From contig CALGIJ010000031.1 of the NCBI GenBank assembly GCA_937915545.1, forward strand, positions 1 through 64,000: a DNA stretch of 64,000 nt, read 5' to 3'. This stretch comes from an uncultured Desulfobacterales bacterium (GTDB taxonomy: Bacteria > Desulfobacterota > Desulfobulbia > Desulfobulbales > Desulfocapsaceae). Below the pieces are notes generated by a model. It was given only the letters and a program-made list of their open reading frames with translations. It was not told the DNA's origin and made no database searches. Positions within the stretch are counted from its first letter, which is position 1. Every line of letters starts with the position of its first letter. Positions 6,633 to 15,501 of this stretch are shown in pieces. Made by a program: the position numbers and the translations under genes.

Positions 6633-8522
6633 TTATTGGCTGAAGCGTTGTTCTTTCCAGGCAAAAAACGTCACGAGACATAATGCGTTGACAATATGGC
6701 GTAATGTTAACGCTTTTCCGCCCGCTCTCAAAACATCGTAAAGCATGGCCAGAGAATCATGATTGACATAGTCCGGCCGAGACACGCAGAGTTCACCTAT
6801 TCTCTCCTTAAGCCATCCTCGGTCATTTACCGTAAAGGCATGCAGCAGGCTCGGGGTGAAGTCCGTTTTCAGCTTACGCTGAATTATTGTTTCAGGCAAG
6901 AAGGCCTTTAAAGAACTTCTCACGATATATCTGTTCAGCCCCCGGCGCAGTTTCAGGCTTCCCGGAAGCCCGAGGGTAAACTCGACAAGGTCCGTATCGA
7001 AAAACGGGAACCTGACGGCGACACCTTTTCGTGCCGCAACCCGCTCCATGAATTCAAGGGCATAGGAGTGGACCGGCTGGGTCAGATTTTTTCTGTGATA
7101 CTCCATCTCCCGTTGCGACGCATTGGGCAGAAGCGTCGATTGCTCCCGCAACCTCTCCTCCACCGAAAGCCTGCGCGCAAAGTCCTTGTCGAGGAGAGTC
7201 AGCTGTTCTGCCAGTTCCCGCCTTCGTCCAGAACATATCCATGCCCATGTAGAATCATTGCAAAAAATACTCCAGTACGTCAAGAGAATCCTTTTGACTG
7301 TCGCCCTGCCGCGAGGAACATTGTTGCTCCGCAAAAACTCGCCAAAGCCTCGCAAATCGAGGGATAAGGCAAAATCGTTTATGGTGTTGTACCCATAGGA
7401 AATAGCCGCGTCCCCATCGTGCCCGTCGAGAAGCACGGATACTCCTCTCGCCCGCATCATATCGAGCAAGTGAAAGTTCATAAAGCCATGTGGCGCCCAG
7501 AAGGGCTCGTCTTCCTCCTGCATAAGCGTCTCGAGGGAAACCGACGGATCGATGCTGTCCACCTGCAACTGGTTGGAAATCAGGCCATACCTCTGCACCG
7601 TCTCCAGGAAATACTGGCGCTCATCGCACTCCTTGAGCTTCTCGAACACTCCCGAAAATGTTTCCAGGCTCCCGGAGAGCTCGGTCTTACAGAGGCTCGC
7701 CGCAACGGCGCAGATGGAACTCGAATCGAGGCCTCCACTGAGGCTCACCCCCACCGGGGAAACTGCCCGCAACCTCGACCTCACCGCGCGAGTGAAGATC
7801 TCACGAAAGGCCTCTTCATATTCGCCATCGCTCCTGCATGACAAGGCTCGGGGGGCTAACTGATAATAGCGGCCGACGCGCTCTCTCTGAGGCGAGACTT
7901 CGAGGAAATGGGCGGGGGCCAGCCTGGAGATATCGGCGAAAAAGGTTGAGGTATGGTCGAGCACGACTCCGGAGAAGAAATCCCCCACCCTTTGCTCGTT
8001 GACACGCAGAGGGACCAAGGGGAGAGCGCGAAGCGCGCCGATCTCCGAGGCAAAGACAAACACCCTGCCATCTATAAAGTAATAGAACGGCTTTGCCCCG
8101 AAGCGATCCCTTGCACAAAACAGTTTGCCTTCGATCTTGTCCCATACGGCAAAGGCAAAATCTCCCAGCAATCTGGAGGCGCAGTCGTTGCGCCATTTCT
8201 CGTAAGCAGCGAGAGCGATGGCGCCATCGCCAAGTGAGGAGAGCGGCCTGTCCCAGCCTATCAGCTCGTAGAGCTGCTGCCGATTATCGAGCCGGCCAGC
8301 AAAGACGAGGAGGAAACGTGCGCTCCGCGACCATGCCGGTTGCGTTTCGAGCACCGATTCAGGCGTATCGTGCAGCGCACAGTGCACCAAACCCACCGGG
8401 CCGTCGTGGCAGCTCCCCCCCCCATCCCCCCCCCTGTGCTGGAGGGCTTTGGCCATTGCCGCAAGGGACTGGGCGTCTACCGTCCTCGAGTTGCGATAAA
8501 ATATTCCCGCGATGCCACTCAT
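6633..8522 (-). CDS. lasso-peptide cyclase, asparagine-synthase-like (McjC-type)
   Basis: A 629-aa protein with an N-terminal glutamine-amidotransferase-like domain (about 1-200) and a C-terminal ATP-pyrophosphatase domain with SGGLDSS at 262-268. In lasso synthesis this enzyme adenylates the Asp/Glu side chain and joins it to the new N-terminus. The N-terminus reads MSGIAGIF: the Cys2 nucleophile of glutamine-dependent asparagine synthetases is replaced by serine, as expected for a cyclase that needs no ammonia. The ATG overlaps the B2 stop by 4 bp (ATGA). Residues 29-37 (HRGGDGGGS) are encoded by two runs of nine G separated by AT, replacing the usual HRGPD motif. Confidence 0.9.
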   Translation of the reverse strand: MSGIAGIFYRNSRTVDAQSLAAMAKALQHRGGDGGGSCHDGPVGLVHCALHDTPESVLETQPAWSRSARFLLVFAGRLDNRQQLYELIGWDRPLSSLGDGAIALAAYEKWRNDCASRLLGDFAFAVWDKIEGKLFCARDRFGAKPFYYFIDGRVFVFASEIGALRALPLVPLRVNEQRVGDFFSGVVLDHTSTFFADISRLAPAHFLEVSPQRERVGRYYQLAPRALSCRSDGEYEEAFREIFTRAVRSRLRAVSPVGVSLSGGLDSSSICAVAASLCKTELSGSLETFSGVFEKLKECDERQYFLETVQRYGLISNQLQVDSIDPSVSLETLMQEEDEPFWAPHGFMNFHLLDMMRARGVSVLLDGHDGDAAISYGYNTINDFALSLDLRGFGEFLRSNNVPRGRATVKRILLTYWSIFCNDSTWAWICSGRRRELAEQLTLLDKDFARRLSVEERLREQSTLLPNASQREMEYHRKNLTQPVHSYALEFMERVAARKGVAVRFPFFDTDLVEFTLGLPGSLKLRRGLNRYIVRSSLKAFLPETIIQRKLKTDFTPSLLHAFTVNDRGWLKERIGELCVSRPDYVNHDSLAMLYDVLRAGGKALTLRHIVNALCLVTFFAWKEQRFSQ

Positions 8523-8962
8523 GATTGCGGAAATTCCTCGCCAAGCTTCATCTCGGCATACTCTGCCAGTTGCGGGAGATTGCCAAGCAGAACCTTGCCG
8601 CCATAACTCAACCAGGCATGAGCATCGAGATTGCGTTCATCGCCAAAACGCACCCCGATATGCAGGCAGGTCGGATGGCCGTTATCGGCGCAGAGGGATG
8701 CGCCGGCGAGGACCTTGGACAGGCAGGTGGAAAAGGGCACGTATACGCTGGCTCGCTCAATATAGGCAGCAATTATGGCTGGGGAAAATTCGCCGTGCTT
8801 TTGCCGGGCAGCGTGAATTCTTGCAGATGCTTCGGCAAAGACCTTTTTCGGCGGCGCGTAGACCAGTTGCAAGCGATACAGCAGCAGGTAAGAGAAGGCA
8901 GAGAAGGCCAGCCTCTTTTCTCGCCCGGAGAGCGCCACGAATTTACGCAGCAACCGTATCAC
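8519..8962 (-). CDS. lasso-peptide B2 leader peptidase (transglutaminase-like cysteine protease)
   Basis: A 147-aa protein matching the C-terminal protease half of McjB, which removes the leader from the precursor. The candidate catalytic cysteine is Cys80 (FSTCLSKVLAG) and the histidine is His115 in DAHAWL. In this split architecture leader binding is done by the separate B1 protein encoded just upstream. The start is GTG at 8962, overlapping the end of the B1 gene by 20 bp, and the stop overlaps the cyclase start by 4 bp. This indicates co-translation. Confidence 0.88.
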   Translation of the reverse strand: MIRLLRKFVALSGREKRLAFSAFSYLLLYRLQLVYAPPKKVFAEASARIHAARQKHGEFSPAIIAAYIERASVYVPFSTCLSKVLAGASLCADNGHPTCLHIGVRFGDERNLDAHAWLSYGGKVLLGNLPQLAEYAEMKLGEEFPQS

Positions 8963-9266
8963 GTGCTTCGATGAGCCGATTGTCGGCCAGACTGCGCAGA
9001 AATTTCAGCAGATCGCTCTTGCAGGCATCTGCGTCCACGTCATACTGCTCGAGGATCCTTTCACAGACATCCGCGACCTTGACCGGCTTCTCGAGAAGGC
9101 CCCACACGAAGGTGCCCACCGCGTCGGCACCGCTGTAGATGCCGGTAGAGACATTGAGAATGACCGTTTCCCCATCGATTATCGTGGAAACGCAGTCTTT
9201 CCCGCGAGTGACGACCAGACTCAGCAAGGTTTCATCCGACGATGAATGCACATCCACTAGAGGCAT
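8943..9266 (-). CDS. PqqD-like RiPP recognition protein (lasso B1)
   Basis: A 107-aa protein of the PqqD/RRE fold: ILNVSTGIYSGADAVGTFVW, then helices containing VADVCERILEQYDVD and LLKFLRSLADNRLI. B1 proteins bind the YxxP leader motif and deliver the precursor to B2. The ATG at 9266 follows AGGGGGA. It is the first gene of the lasso block. Only 31 bp separate it from the preceding deacetylase gene on the same strand, so it may be transcribed by read-through from the helicase/prenyl synthase run. Confidence 0.85.
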   Translation of the reverse strand: MPLVDVHSSSDETLLSLVVTRGKDCVSTIIDGETVILNVSTGIYSGADAVGTFVWGLLEKPVKVADVCERILEQYDVDADACKSDLLKFLRSLADNRLIEARDTVAA

Positions 9267-9297
9267 ACGTTTCCCCCTGCCCTACCCGCTCTGGAGA

Positions 9298-10206
9298 TTA
9301 TTGACCTATCTGGCTAATTCCCACGAAGGCCACTCGGCCAGCGAAGGTTGCGGCGCATCGAGCAATCGCATTACGCGTCTCACGGTGCGGATGGCCTATG
9401 CCTATGGCCATTCCGACCCGTTCGGCCTCTCTCACCAGCTTCTCAAGCTGTACACATACCATTTCTTCATCTACCACGTTATCAAGAAACACAGATCGCG
9501 AAAAGACCTTCACCCCGGCGTGTCGCGCCGTTTCAACGCCAAGTGACTGAGAAGTGGTAATACTGTCGACGTAGAGAAGCGAACGCTGTTGAACTACTGA
9601 CATGATATTGGCCATCGCCGCCCTATCGGCGGTAAACGCCGAACCCATATGATTATTCACTCCCCGGGCATAAGGTACCTGAGACAGGCAGTTCTCGAAT
9701 TTTTCTCGCTGCTCCTGTGGAGAATCGGCAAGATAGAGCGCTCCCGGCCCGGGGTCCTTGCTGCTGTCCTCGGGTTCGAGGGGCAGATGGAGGAAGACGG
9801 TCTTGCCGTGGCGATGGGCAAGCCGCGACAGTTTCCGGGTGTAGGGGGCGTAGGGCAGGAAGGAATAGGTCAGCTCGACGGGAAAATCGAGCAGCTCCAT
9901 GCCGATCTTTTCATCATAGCCGAGGTCGTCGATGATGATCGCCACCTTAGGCAGGCTGCGCCGCACCTCGGGCCGCACCTCGCGCTGCGTCTCCTGCGAC
10001 GGACCACTGCCCCCGGCGACCTGCCAGGGCAGTTCTCCAGCCACCACCGTCCGAAAGAAGATGACATAGCCGACGGCGAGCAGCGAAACGAAGAGCAGCG
10101 ACAGCAGCAGCAAGGGTGCGATGAGACGCCGGTAGTCTCTCCCCGGCTTGGCCTTGGCCTTTTTCCCCCTGGTGGCGCGAGGAGAGCGCTTTTTGGCAGC
10201 AGTCAT
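9298..10206 (-). CDS. divergent polysaccharide deacetylase family protein (YibQ-like)
   Basis: A 302-aa protein with a basic N-terminal tail, one transmembrane anchor (about residues 28-52, LIAPLLLLSLLFVSLLAVGY) and a periplasmic deacetylase-like domain. The domain shows the family markers IIIDDLGYD, FLHLPLEP, VNNHMGSAFT and IGIGHPHRET. The biological substrate of this family is not established; an envelope polysaccharide is the usual assumption. It is followed by the lasso genes. The start overlaps the stop of a small unassigned open frame (ATGA at 10203-10206). Confidence 0.85.
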   Translation of the reverse strand: MTAAKKRSPRATRGKKAKAKPGRDYRRLIAPLLLLSLLFVSLLAVGYVIFFRTVVAGELPWQVAGGSGPSQETQREVRPEVRRSLPKVAIIIDDLGYDEKIGMELLDFPVELTYSFLPYAPYTRKLSRLAHRHGKTVFLHLPLEPEDSSKDPGPGALYLADSPQEQREKFENCLSQVPYARGVNNHMGSAFTADRAAMANIMSVVQQRSLLYVDSITTSQSLGVETARHAGVKVFSRSVFLDNVVDEEMVCVQLEKLVREAERVGMAIGIGHPHRETRNAIARCAATFAGRVAFVGISQIGQ

Positions 10207-10359
10207 GAACGCGGGACGGTCAGTTGGCGGAATTCCTGAAACGTGACAACAAAGGGCACCTCGATTCGACCATCCTCAACCGCTTGGCAGCTGCTGGTAT
10301 TGTCTGCAGAATACTGGCAGGAAATTCTCCTCGGCAGCGCTCTCTTCTCCCGGTTGCCA

Positions 10360-11355
10360 TTACTTCTCCCTCGCCAGCACATAGCGGGCCAGCTGCTCGA
10401 AAATGCGCCGCTCCCCCTGTTGGCCGGGGAGACCGAAGATCTGCAGCCCCTCCACTGCGGCGGCCACCTCGCTCTCGGCCCTGGCACGGGCGGCAGCGAA
10501 GCCTCCCACTCTGGCGACAATTGCCGTCACTTCGGCGACGGCTGCAGCACGCACATCCTTGGCGAGTAGAGATGTCAGTCGCCGTTTGTCCTCTTCGTCA
10601 GCCATCTGCAGGGCAAGGATGATCGGCAGGGTGATCTTGCCCTCCACCAGGTCATTGCCGACAGCCTTGCCGGTGCGCGCCGGGTCCCCCTGATAGTCGA
10701 GGAGGTCATCGACAATCTGGAAGGCGCAGCCGAGGTGGACGCCATAGAGGCGCAAGGCCTCGACCTGGACGTCCGTCCCCCGTCCGTAGAGCGCCCCCAC
10801 CTCGCAGGCAGCGGCGATCAAGAGCCCGGTCTTTTTCATGATGGCATGGTAATAGTCGGGTTCGCCCAGGTTGTCTTTGGCGGCGTTTCGCAGCTGCATG
10901 AACTCCCCGTCGACCATGCCGATGGTGGCGTTGCAAAAGATCTCCAGCCCGCGCGGCCCGGCGAGACGACCGACGGTGGCCATCGACATGGCATGGAGAA
11001 AATCCCCGGCGAGAATGGCCTGCGTCGTGCCATACTGCCTGCACACCGCGGCCTTGCCTCGGCGCATGGTGGAATTGTCGATGATATCGTCATGAAAGAG
11101 CGTGGCGGCATGCAGGTACTCAAAGGCGCAGCCAAGCCGGTAGACATCCTCGTCGCCATTGCCACAGAGACGCGAGGCCAGCACCACCAGCAGGGGTCGG
11201 ATGCGCTTCCCGCCGTTGAACAGGCCGTATTCCAGCACCTCGCACAACAGACCGTCTCGTGAGGCTTCGAGGGCGGCGAGATCCCGTCGCATATACCCAT
11301 CAATCTTTGCTGCCTCCGCTTTGACGGCGGCTCTCAACTCTTCCATCTGCTGCAT
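10360..11355 (-). CDS. polyprenyl (all-trans octaprenyl/heptaprenyl-type) diphosphate synthase
   Basis: A 331-aa isoprenyl diphosphate synthase with both aspartate-rich motifs, LFHDDIIDNS and IVDDLLDYQGD, plus GGKRIRP near the N-terminus. It elongates farnesyl diphosphate with isopentenyl diphosphate, probably for the quinone side chain; chain length cannot be fixed from sequence. The ATG at 11355 lies 7 bp from the helicase stop, so the two are co-transcribed. The stop TAA is immediately followed by G in the arrangement TAATG, which would start a 46-codon frame (10220-10360) with no recognisable product. Confidence 0.88.
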   Translation of the reverse strand: MQQMEELRAAVKAEAAKIDGYMRRDLAALEASRDGLLCEVLEYGLFNGGKRIRPLLVVLASRLCGNGDEDVYRLGCAFEYLHAATLFHDDIIDNSTMRRGKAAVCRQYGTTQAILAGDFLHAMSMATVGRLAGPRGLEIFCNATIGMVDGEFMQLRNAAKDNLGEPDYYHAIMKKTGLLIAAACEVGALYGRGTDVQVEALRLYGVHLGCAFQIVDDLLDYQGDPARTGKAVGNDLVEGKITLPIILALQMADEEDKRRLTSLLAKDVRAAAVAEVTAIVARVGGFAAARARAESEVAAAVEGLQIFGLPGQQGERRIFEQLARYVLAREK

Positions 11356-11361
11356 ACTCTC

Positions 11362-13359
11362 TCAAGAACAAAGACCGACCGCAGGGGCATCCTGCGACCT
11401 GAAAAACATGGCGACATCGTCCACATCCCTGCAGAGCGGCGAGGGGGGCAAGCTCTGACGAAACGCCTTGCCATAGCGCTTGGTAAACAGTCTGACATCC
11501 ATAATGGCGATCACACCGCGATCCTGGGAGGAGCGCATCAGACGCCCCACCCCTTGACGCAGGGCGAGAATTGCCCGAGGCACCTGAAAATCGAAGAAGG
11601 GGTTGCCACCCTCTTCCTGCATTTTCTTGATGCGCGCCTGAATCACCGGATCACTGGGAACTTCGAAGGGCAGCTTGTCGATAATGACACAGCTGAGCGC
11701 CTCGCCGACCACATCGACCCCCTCCCAGAAGCTGGCAGTGGCGAGCAGCACCGAGTGCGTCTCGTTGCGGAAGGCGCCAAGCAGGGCGCTGCGCGCCGCC
11801 CGCCCCTGAACCAGCACGGTATAGGCGGGATCGAGCTCTGCCTCGAGGACGGCGGCCAGACCATCCATGCCGCGATAACTGGTGCACAACACCAGTGCCC
11901 GTCCGCGGCTGAGAGTGAGCAGCCGCAGGATGCGCTCGGCCACCGCCGCAGGGTAATCAGGGGCATTCGGCTCGGGAAAGTCGTTTTCCGGCACATAGAG
12001 CAAGGTCCGCCGCGGATAATCGAAGGGCGAGGGAAAGTGATGACACGGACAGCCCTCGTCCAGCCCCAGCCTCTCCCTGATATAGGCGAAAGAGCCCCCC
12101 GAAGAGAGTGTCGCCGAGGTGAACAGGCAGCCATCGACACTCTTGTAGAGCGTGCTGCGCAGTTCCTCGGCAATACGCAGCGGGGTGACCGAGAGGGTCA
12201 CCGAGCGTTCGCGCCGCTCATACCAGTGGATGGCGTCACCCGGGGCGTCGTCTGGCGGCAGGGCGATTTCCCGCAACGTGGTGGCGAGGTGCCCCGCCCT
12301 AAGGGCAAGGTGGCTCCAACCCTCGCCACGCCCCTCCATCTCGTCGAGGGCCTTCGCCAGCCGTTCCAGCCCGTGGACATAGAGCTCAACCTCCTCCTGC
12401 CAGGCCGAGAAGGTGCTCTCCGCCAGTGCCTGCTGCAAGGGGAACCTTCCCGGCGCGGGGGGAAAGAGCTGCACAAAGGCCTCGGCACGCTGGCGCAGCC
12501 CGCCGGACTCGGCGAGCAACTCCGAGGAGACTCCCCCGGGCAGATCCGCCCGCGCCTGCAACTCGGTGTCGCCAAGGAGGTCGAGCACCTGATAATGGCT
12601 GAAGCTCTTGCCGAAAAAGGCAGTGGCGACGTTTTCAACATGGTGCGCTTCATCGAAAATCACCGCCTCGTAGCGAGGCAATACCTCGCCATAGCCCTCT
12701 TTTTTCAGGGCGAGATCGGAGAAAAAGAGATGGTGGTTGACAATCAGCAGCCGACACCGCCCGGCCTCACGACGAAGCCGCGTCAGAAAACACTCGCTGC
12801 CCTCCGGGCACTCGCTGCCCAGACAGCGGCTGCTGCTGCCACAAATCTTCGGCCAGATGGCGGAGCTCTCCCCCAGCCAGGCCAGCTCGGCCCGATCACC
12901 ACTGCGCGTCGTCCGCAGCCACTCGTCAATCAAGGCAACCCACGGCTCGGCAGCCAGGGACAGCTGCGGGTTGCTGCGGTATTGATACCAGCGATACAGA
13001 CAGAGATAGTTCTGCCGCCCCTTGAGGCATAGCGTCGGCACGTCCCGGCCGATAATCCGCATCGCCAGGGGCAGGTCCTTATCGACGATCTGATCCTGCA
13101 GGTTGAGGGTGGCGGTCGACACCACCACCCGGCGCCCGGAGATGAGGGCGGGCAGGAGATAGGCAAGGGTCTTGCCGATGCCGGTCTCGGCCTCGATCAC
13201 CACAGTTCGTCCTCGGGCGCCACCTTCGAGCCCGGCCTCCGGCTCCAGCAGGTCGGCGACGAGTCGGGCCATTGCCACCTGGTCCTGGCGCGGCTCGTAG
13301 CCGGGAAAGGCCTGAGCGATGCTGCCGCCCGCAGCAAATATGGGGTCGAGATCGATCAC
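11362..13359 (-). CDS. ATP-dependent DNA helicase, DinG/XPD type
   Basis: A 665-aa superfamily 2 helicase. It has Walker A in EAETGIGKT, the DEAH box in IFDEAHHVEN, late motifs LLATASFWEGVD and QGVGRLMR, and an iron-sulfur cysteine set (CLKGRQNYLC, then SRCLGSECPEGSEC). DinG-type enzymes unwind 5'-tailed duplexes, R-loops or G4 structures during repair. The start is GTG at 13359, preceded by GGGAG. It heads the minus-strand run towards polyprenyl synthase, the deacetylase and the lasso genes. Confidence 0.9.
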   Translation of the reverse strand: MIDLDPIFAAGGSIAQAFPGYEPRQDQVAMARLVADLLEPEAGLEGGARGRTVVIEAETGIGKTLAYLLPALISGRRVVVSTATLNLQDQIVDKDLPLAMRIIGRDVPTLCLKGRQNYLCLYRWYQYRSNPQLSLAAEPWVALIDEWLRTTRSGDRAELAWLGESSAIWPKICGSSSRCLGSECPEGSECFLTRLRREAGRCRLLIVNHHLFFSDLALKKEGYGEVLPRYEAVIFDEAHHVENVATAFFGKSFSHYQVLDLLGDTELQARADLPGGVSSELLAESGGLRQRAEAFVQLFPPAPGRFPLQQALAESTFSAWQEEVELYVHGLERLAKALDEMEGRGEGWSHLALRAGHLATTLREIALPPDDAPGDAIHWYERRERSVTLSVTPLRIAEELRSTLYKSVDGCLFTSATLSSGGSFAYIRERLGLDEGCPCHHFPSPFDYPRRTLLYVPENDFPEPNAPDYPAAVAERILRLLTLSRGRALVLCTSYRGMDGLAAVLEAELDPAYTVLVQGRAARSALLGAFRNETHSVLLATASFWEGVDVVGEALSCVIIDKLPFEVPSDPVIQARIKKMQEEGGNPFFDFQVPRAILALRQGVGRLMRSSQDRGVIAIMDVRLFTKRYGKAFRQSLPPSPLCRDVDDVAMFFRSQDAPAVGLCS

Positions 13360-13650
13360 TTGCTCCCTCTATCGACAAACTGAACGTTTTCCCAACTATA
13401 CCTTAGATCAGCGCCGAGAGTAATAGCATTTCGCTGCTCGCCACAGGTGGATGATCAGATCGGCTGGCAAGGGGGTGGTGAGAGGGAATACTTTTGCAGA
13501 GTCACGCCTTTTTTGCTACAACAGATGTGGTAGGCAACTCTCTTTTCGTCCCGGCAGATATTCATTCCATTTTCCCGTAGGGGAGCGACATGCGAAGCGC
13601 GCCATCCGCGCCGAGACCTTCGCTCCATAGCGGCACACTTTTTCCCAGCC
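13360..13650. other. divergent intergenic region of 291 bp
   Basis: Separates the divergently transcribed helicase and hybrid kinase genes and must carry both promoters. I could not assign a convincing -35/-10 pair or operator on either strand, and saw no RNA gene. Confidence 0.4.
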
Positions 13651-15501
13651 ATGGTCGAGATCGTCCTCACAGGCCCGCAACGTTCCGCACTTCCGACCAC
13701 CGACTTGCTCGGCCCGGACGAAGTCATCGCGGTCGTCGACGATTCGCCGGAGATCGTCCTCCTCCTCTCCCACTACCTCGGCAGCCGCGGATATCCCGTG
13801 GTGCGGGCCGGCAGCGCCAGGGAATTCTACCAGCACCTCGACTCCGGCAGGATTGCCCTGGTCCTCCTCGATATCGAATTGCCCGACCGTAACGGCAACG
13901 AGATCCTCGAGGATATCGCCCCGCGCTATCCCGACCTCGGCATCATCATGGTCACCGGCACCACCGATATCCAGGTAGCGCTCAACTGCCTGCGCCTGGG
14001 GGCCGACGACTACCTCACCAAACCGGTGAACATCAAACAGTTCCTGCATACCATCGACAGCACTCTGAAAAAACGGCGGCTGGCCATCAACAGTCACATC
14101 TTTCAACAGGAACTGGAAAAGACTAACGCGCGAATGCGCTTTCTGCACCACCTGACCCTGAAGATGAATACCGCCTATCTCAATACCGTCGAGCTACGCG
14201 GCATCCTTCAGGCAATTCTCGTCGGCATCACCTCCGAGGACGGGTTGCGCTTCAACCGCGCCTTTCTCGCCCTCTTCCAACCCGACGGCAGCTATCTCCA
14301 GGGGGTCCTGGCGGTGGGGCCGGCCTCGCGGGAAGAGGCCGGCCGAGTCTGGCATTCCATCAAGGAAAAAGGCCTGCAGCTCGACGATATCCTTGCCGAC
14401 ATCCAAGAAAAATCGATCGATTTCGATATCGCCGTCAACGAAGTCATCAAAACCCTGCGCGTCCCTGCAACGGAGCATGATCACGTGCTCATTCACGCCG
14501 GACGCAACAACAAGACGATCATGGTCATCAACGGCTCCGCCCCGGAATGCCGCGTCCCCGAGGACTTGCTGCGTCTCCTTGGCGAGCGGTCTTTCGCCGT
14601 GGTGCCCCTCTATGCCCCCGGCAAGGCCCTGGGGGTGATGATCGTCGACAACTTCGTCACCGGCGCGCCGATTACCCACGAAGACCTCAGCGGACTGCAG
14701 ATCTTCGCCAGCCAGGCCAGCCTGGCCATCGAGCACAGCCGTCTGTACGAGGCCATGGCCGAAAAGATCAACGCCCTCGAACTTGTCACCCAGGAACTGG
14801 AAAAGAGCAAGGACCTGCTCATCGCCGCCGAACGCACTGCCGCCATCGGCCACATGTCGGCTCAATTGCTGCACGCCATCAGAAACCCGCTGACCTCCAT
14901 CGGCGCTACCTCGCGGCTCTTGGCCAAGCGCGTCGCCGACGACCAGTTCGGCAGTTACCTCAATATCATCACCCAGGAGGCGGGCCGCATCGAAAACATC
15001 CTCGAAGATCTGTTCAGCTTCGTCGAGGAAAAAACCTACCACTTCGAACTGCAGCCGCTCTTTCCCATCATCAGAAAGAGCATGATGATTTTCTATATGT
15101 CGATGAAGCAGAACAACATCACCTACCATCTCGACCTCCAGGGTGATGGGCCGCCGCTGCCGGTGGATGAGAACACCCTGCGCCAGGTTTTCCTGCATCT
15201 GGTGAAAAACAGCATCGAGGCCATGCCCGGCGGCGGCGAGTTGCGCATCGCGGCCACGGAAGACGAACACTCGGTGACTGTTGTCATCTCCGATACCGGC
15301 CCTGGCATTCCCGCCGAGACCCTGCCCCATGTCAAGGATCCCTTCTTCACCACCAAGACCTATGGCAACGGCCTTGGCCTGGCGCTGGTCGACCAAATCG
15401 TCCAGGGACATGGCGGCGTCTTCACCATCAGAGAAGGACATCCCAGGGGCACCGAAGTGCTGGTGACTCTGCCGAAGACCTCTTCAGCTGCGACGCGCTG
15501 A
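13651..15501 (+). CDS. response regulator-GAF-histidine kinase hybrid
   Basis: A 616-aa cytoplasmic signalling protein. Its receiver domain (about 24-140) has acidic pair Asp30-Asp31, phospho-acceptor Asp74 (VLLDIELPD) and Lys in TKPV. A GAF-like domain follows (about 165-370), then a short coiled coil (EKINALELVTQELEKSKDL). The kinase core has His408 in LLHAIRNPLTSIG and an ATPase domain with ENTLRQVFLHLVKNSIEA, DTGPGIP and GNGLGLALV. No transmembrane segment was seen. An N-terminal receiver suggests it is itself a target of another kinase. There is no good ribosome site at the ATG (13651). Its 3' end overlaps the convergent MFS gene by 18 bp. Confidence 0.88.
   Translation: MVEIVLTGPQRSALPTTDLLGPDEVIAVVDDSPEIVLLLSHYLGSRGYPVVRAGSAREFYQHLDSGRIALVLLDIELPDRNGNEILEDIAPRYPDLGIIMVTGTTDIQVALNCLRLGADDYLTKPVNIKQFLHTIDSTLKKRRLAINSHIFQQELEKTNARMRFLHHLTLKMNTAYLNTVELRGILQAILVGITSEDGLRFNRAFLALFQPDGSYLQGVLAVGPASREEAGRVWHSIKEKGLQLDDILADIQEKSIDFDIAVNEVIKTLRVPATEHDHVLIHAGRNNKTIMVINGSAPECRVPEDLLRLLGERSFAVVPLYAPGKALGVMIVDNFVTGAPITHEDLSGLQIFASQASLAIEHSRLYEAMAEKINALELVTQELEKSKDLLIAAERTAAIGHMSAQLLHAIRNPLTSIGATSRLLAKRVADDQFGSYLNIITQEAGRIENILEDLFSFVEEKTYHFELQPLFPIIRKSMMIFYMSMKQNNITYHLDLQGDGPPLPVDENTLRQVFLHLVKNSIEAMPGGGELRIAATEDEHSVTVVISDTGPGIPAETLPHVKDPFFTTKTYGNGLGLALVDQIVQGHGGVFTIREGHPRGTEVLVTLPKTSSAATR

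Noticed and set aside
10203..10520. 105-codon minus-strand frame overlapping the polyprenyl synthase gene
   Set aside because: Most of it is a shadow of the synthase; only its last 50 codons lie in the gap, and they have no start signal of their own. It is kept only as a low-interest observation.
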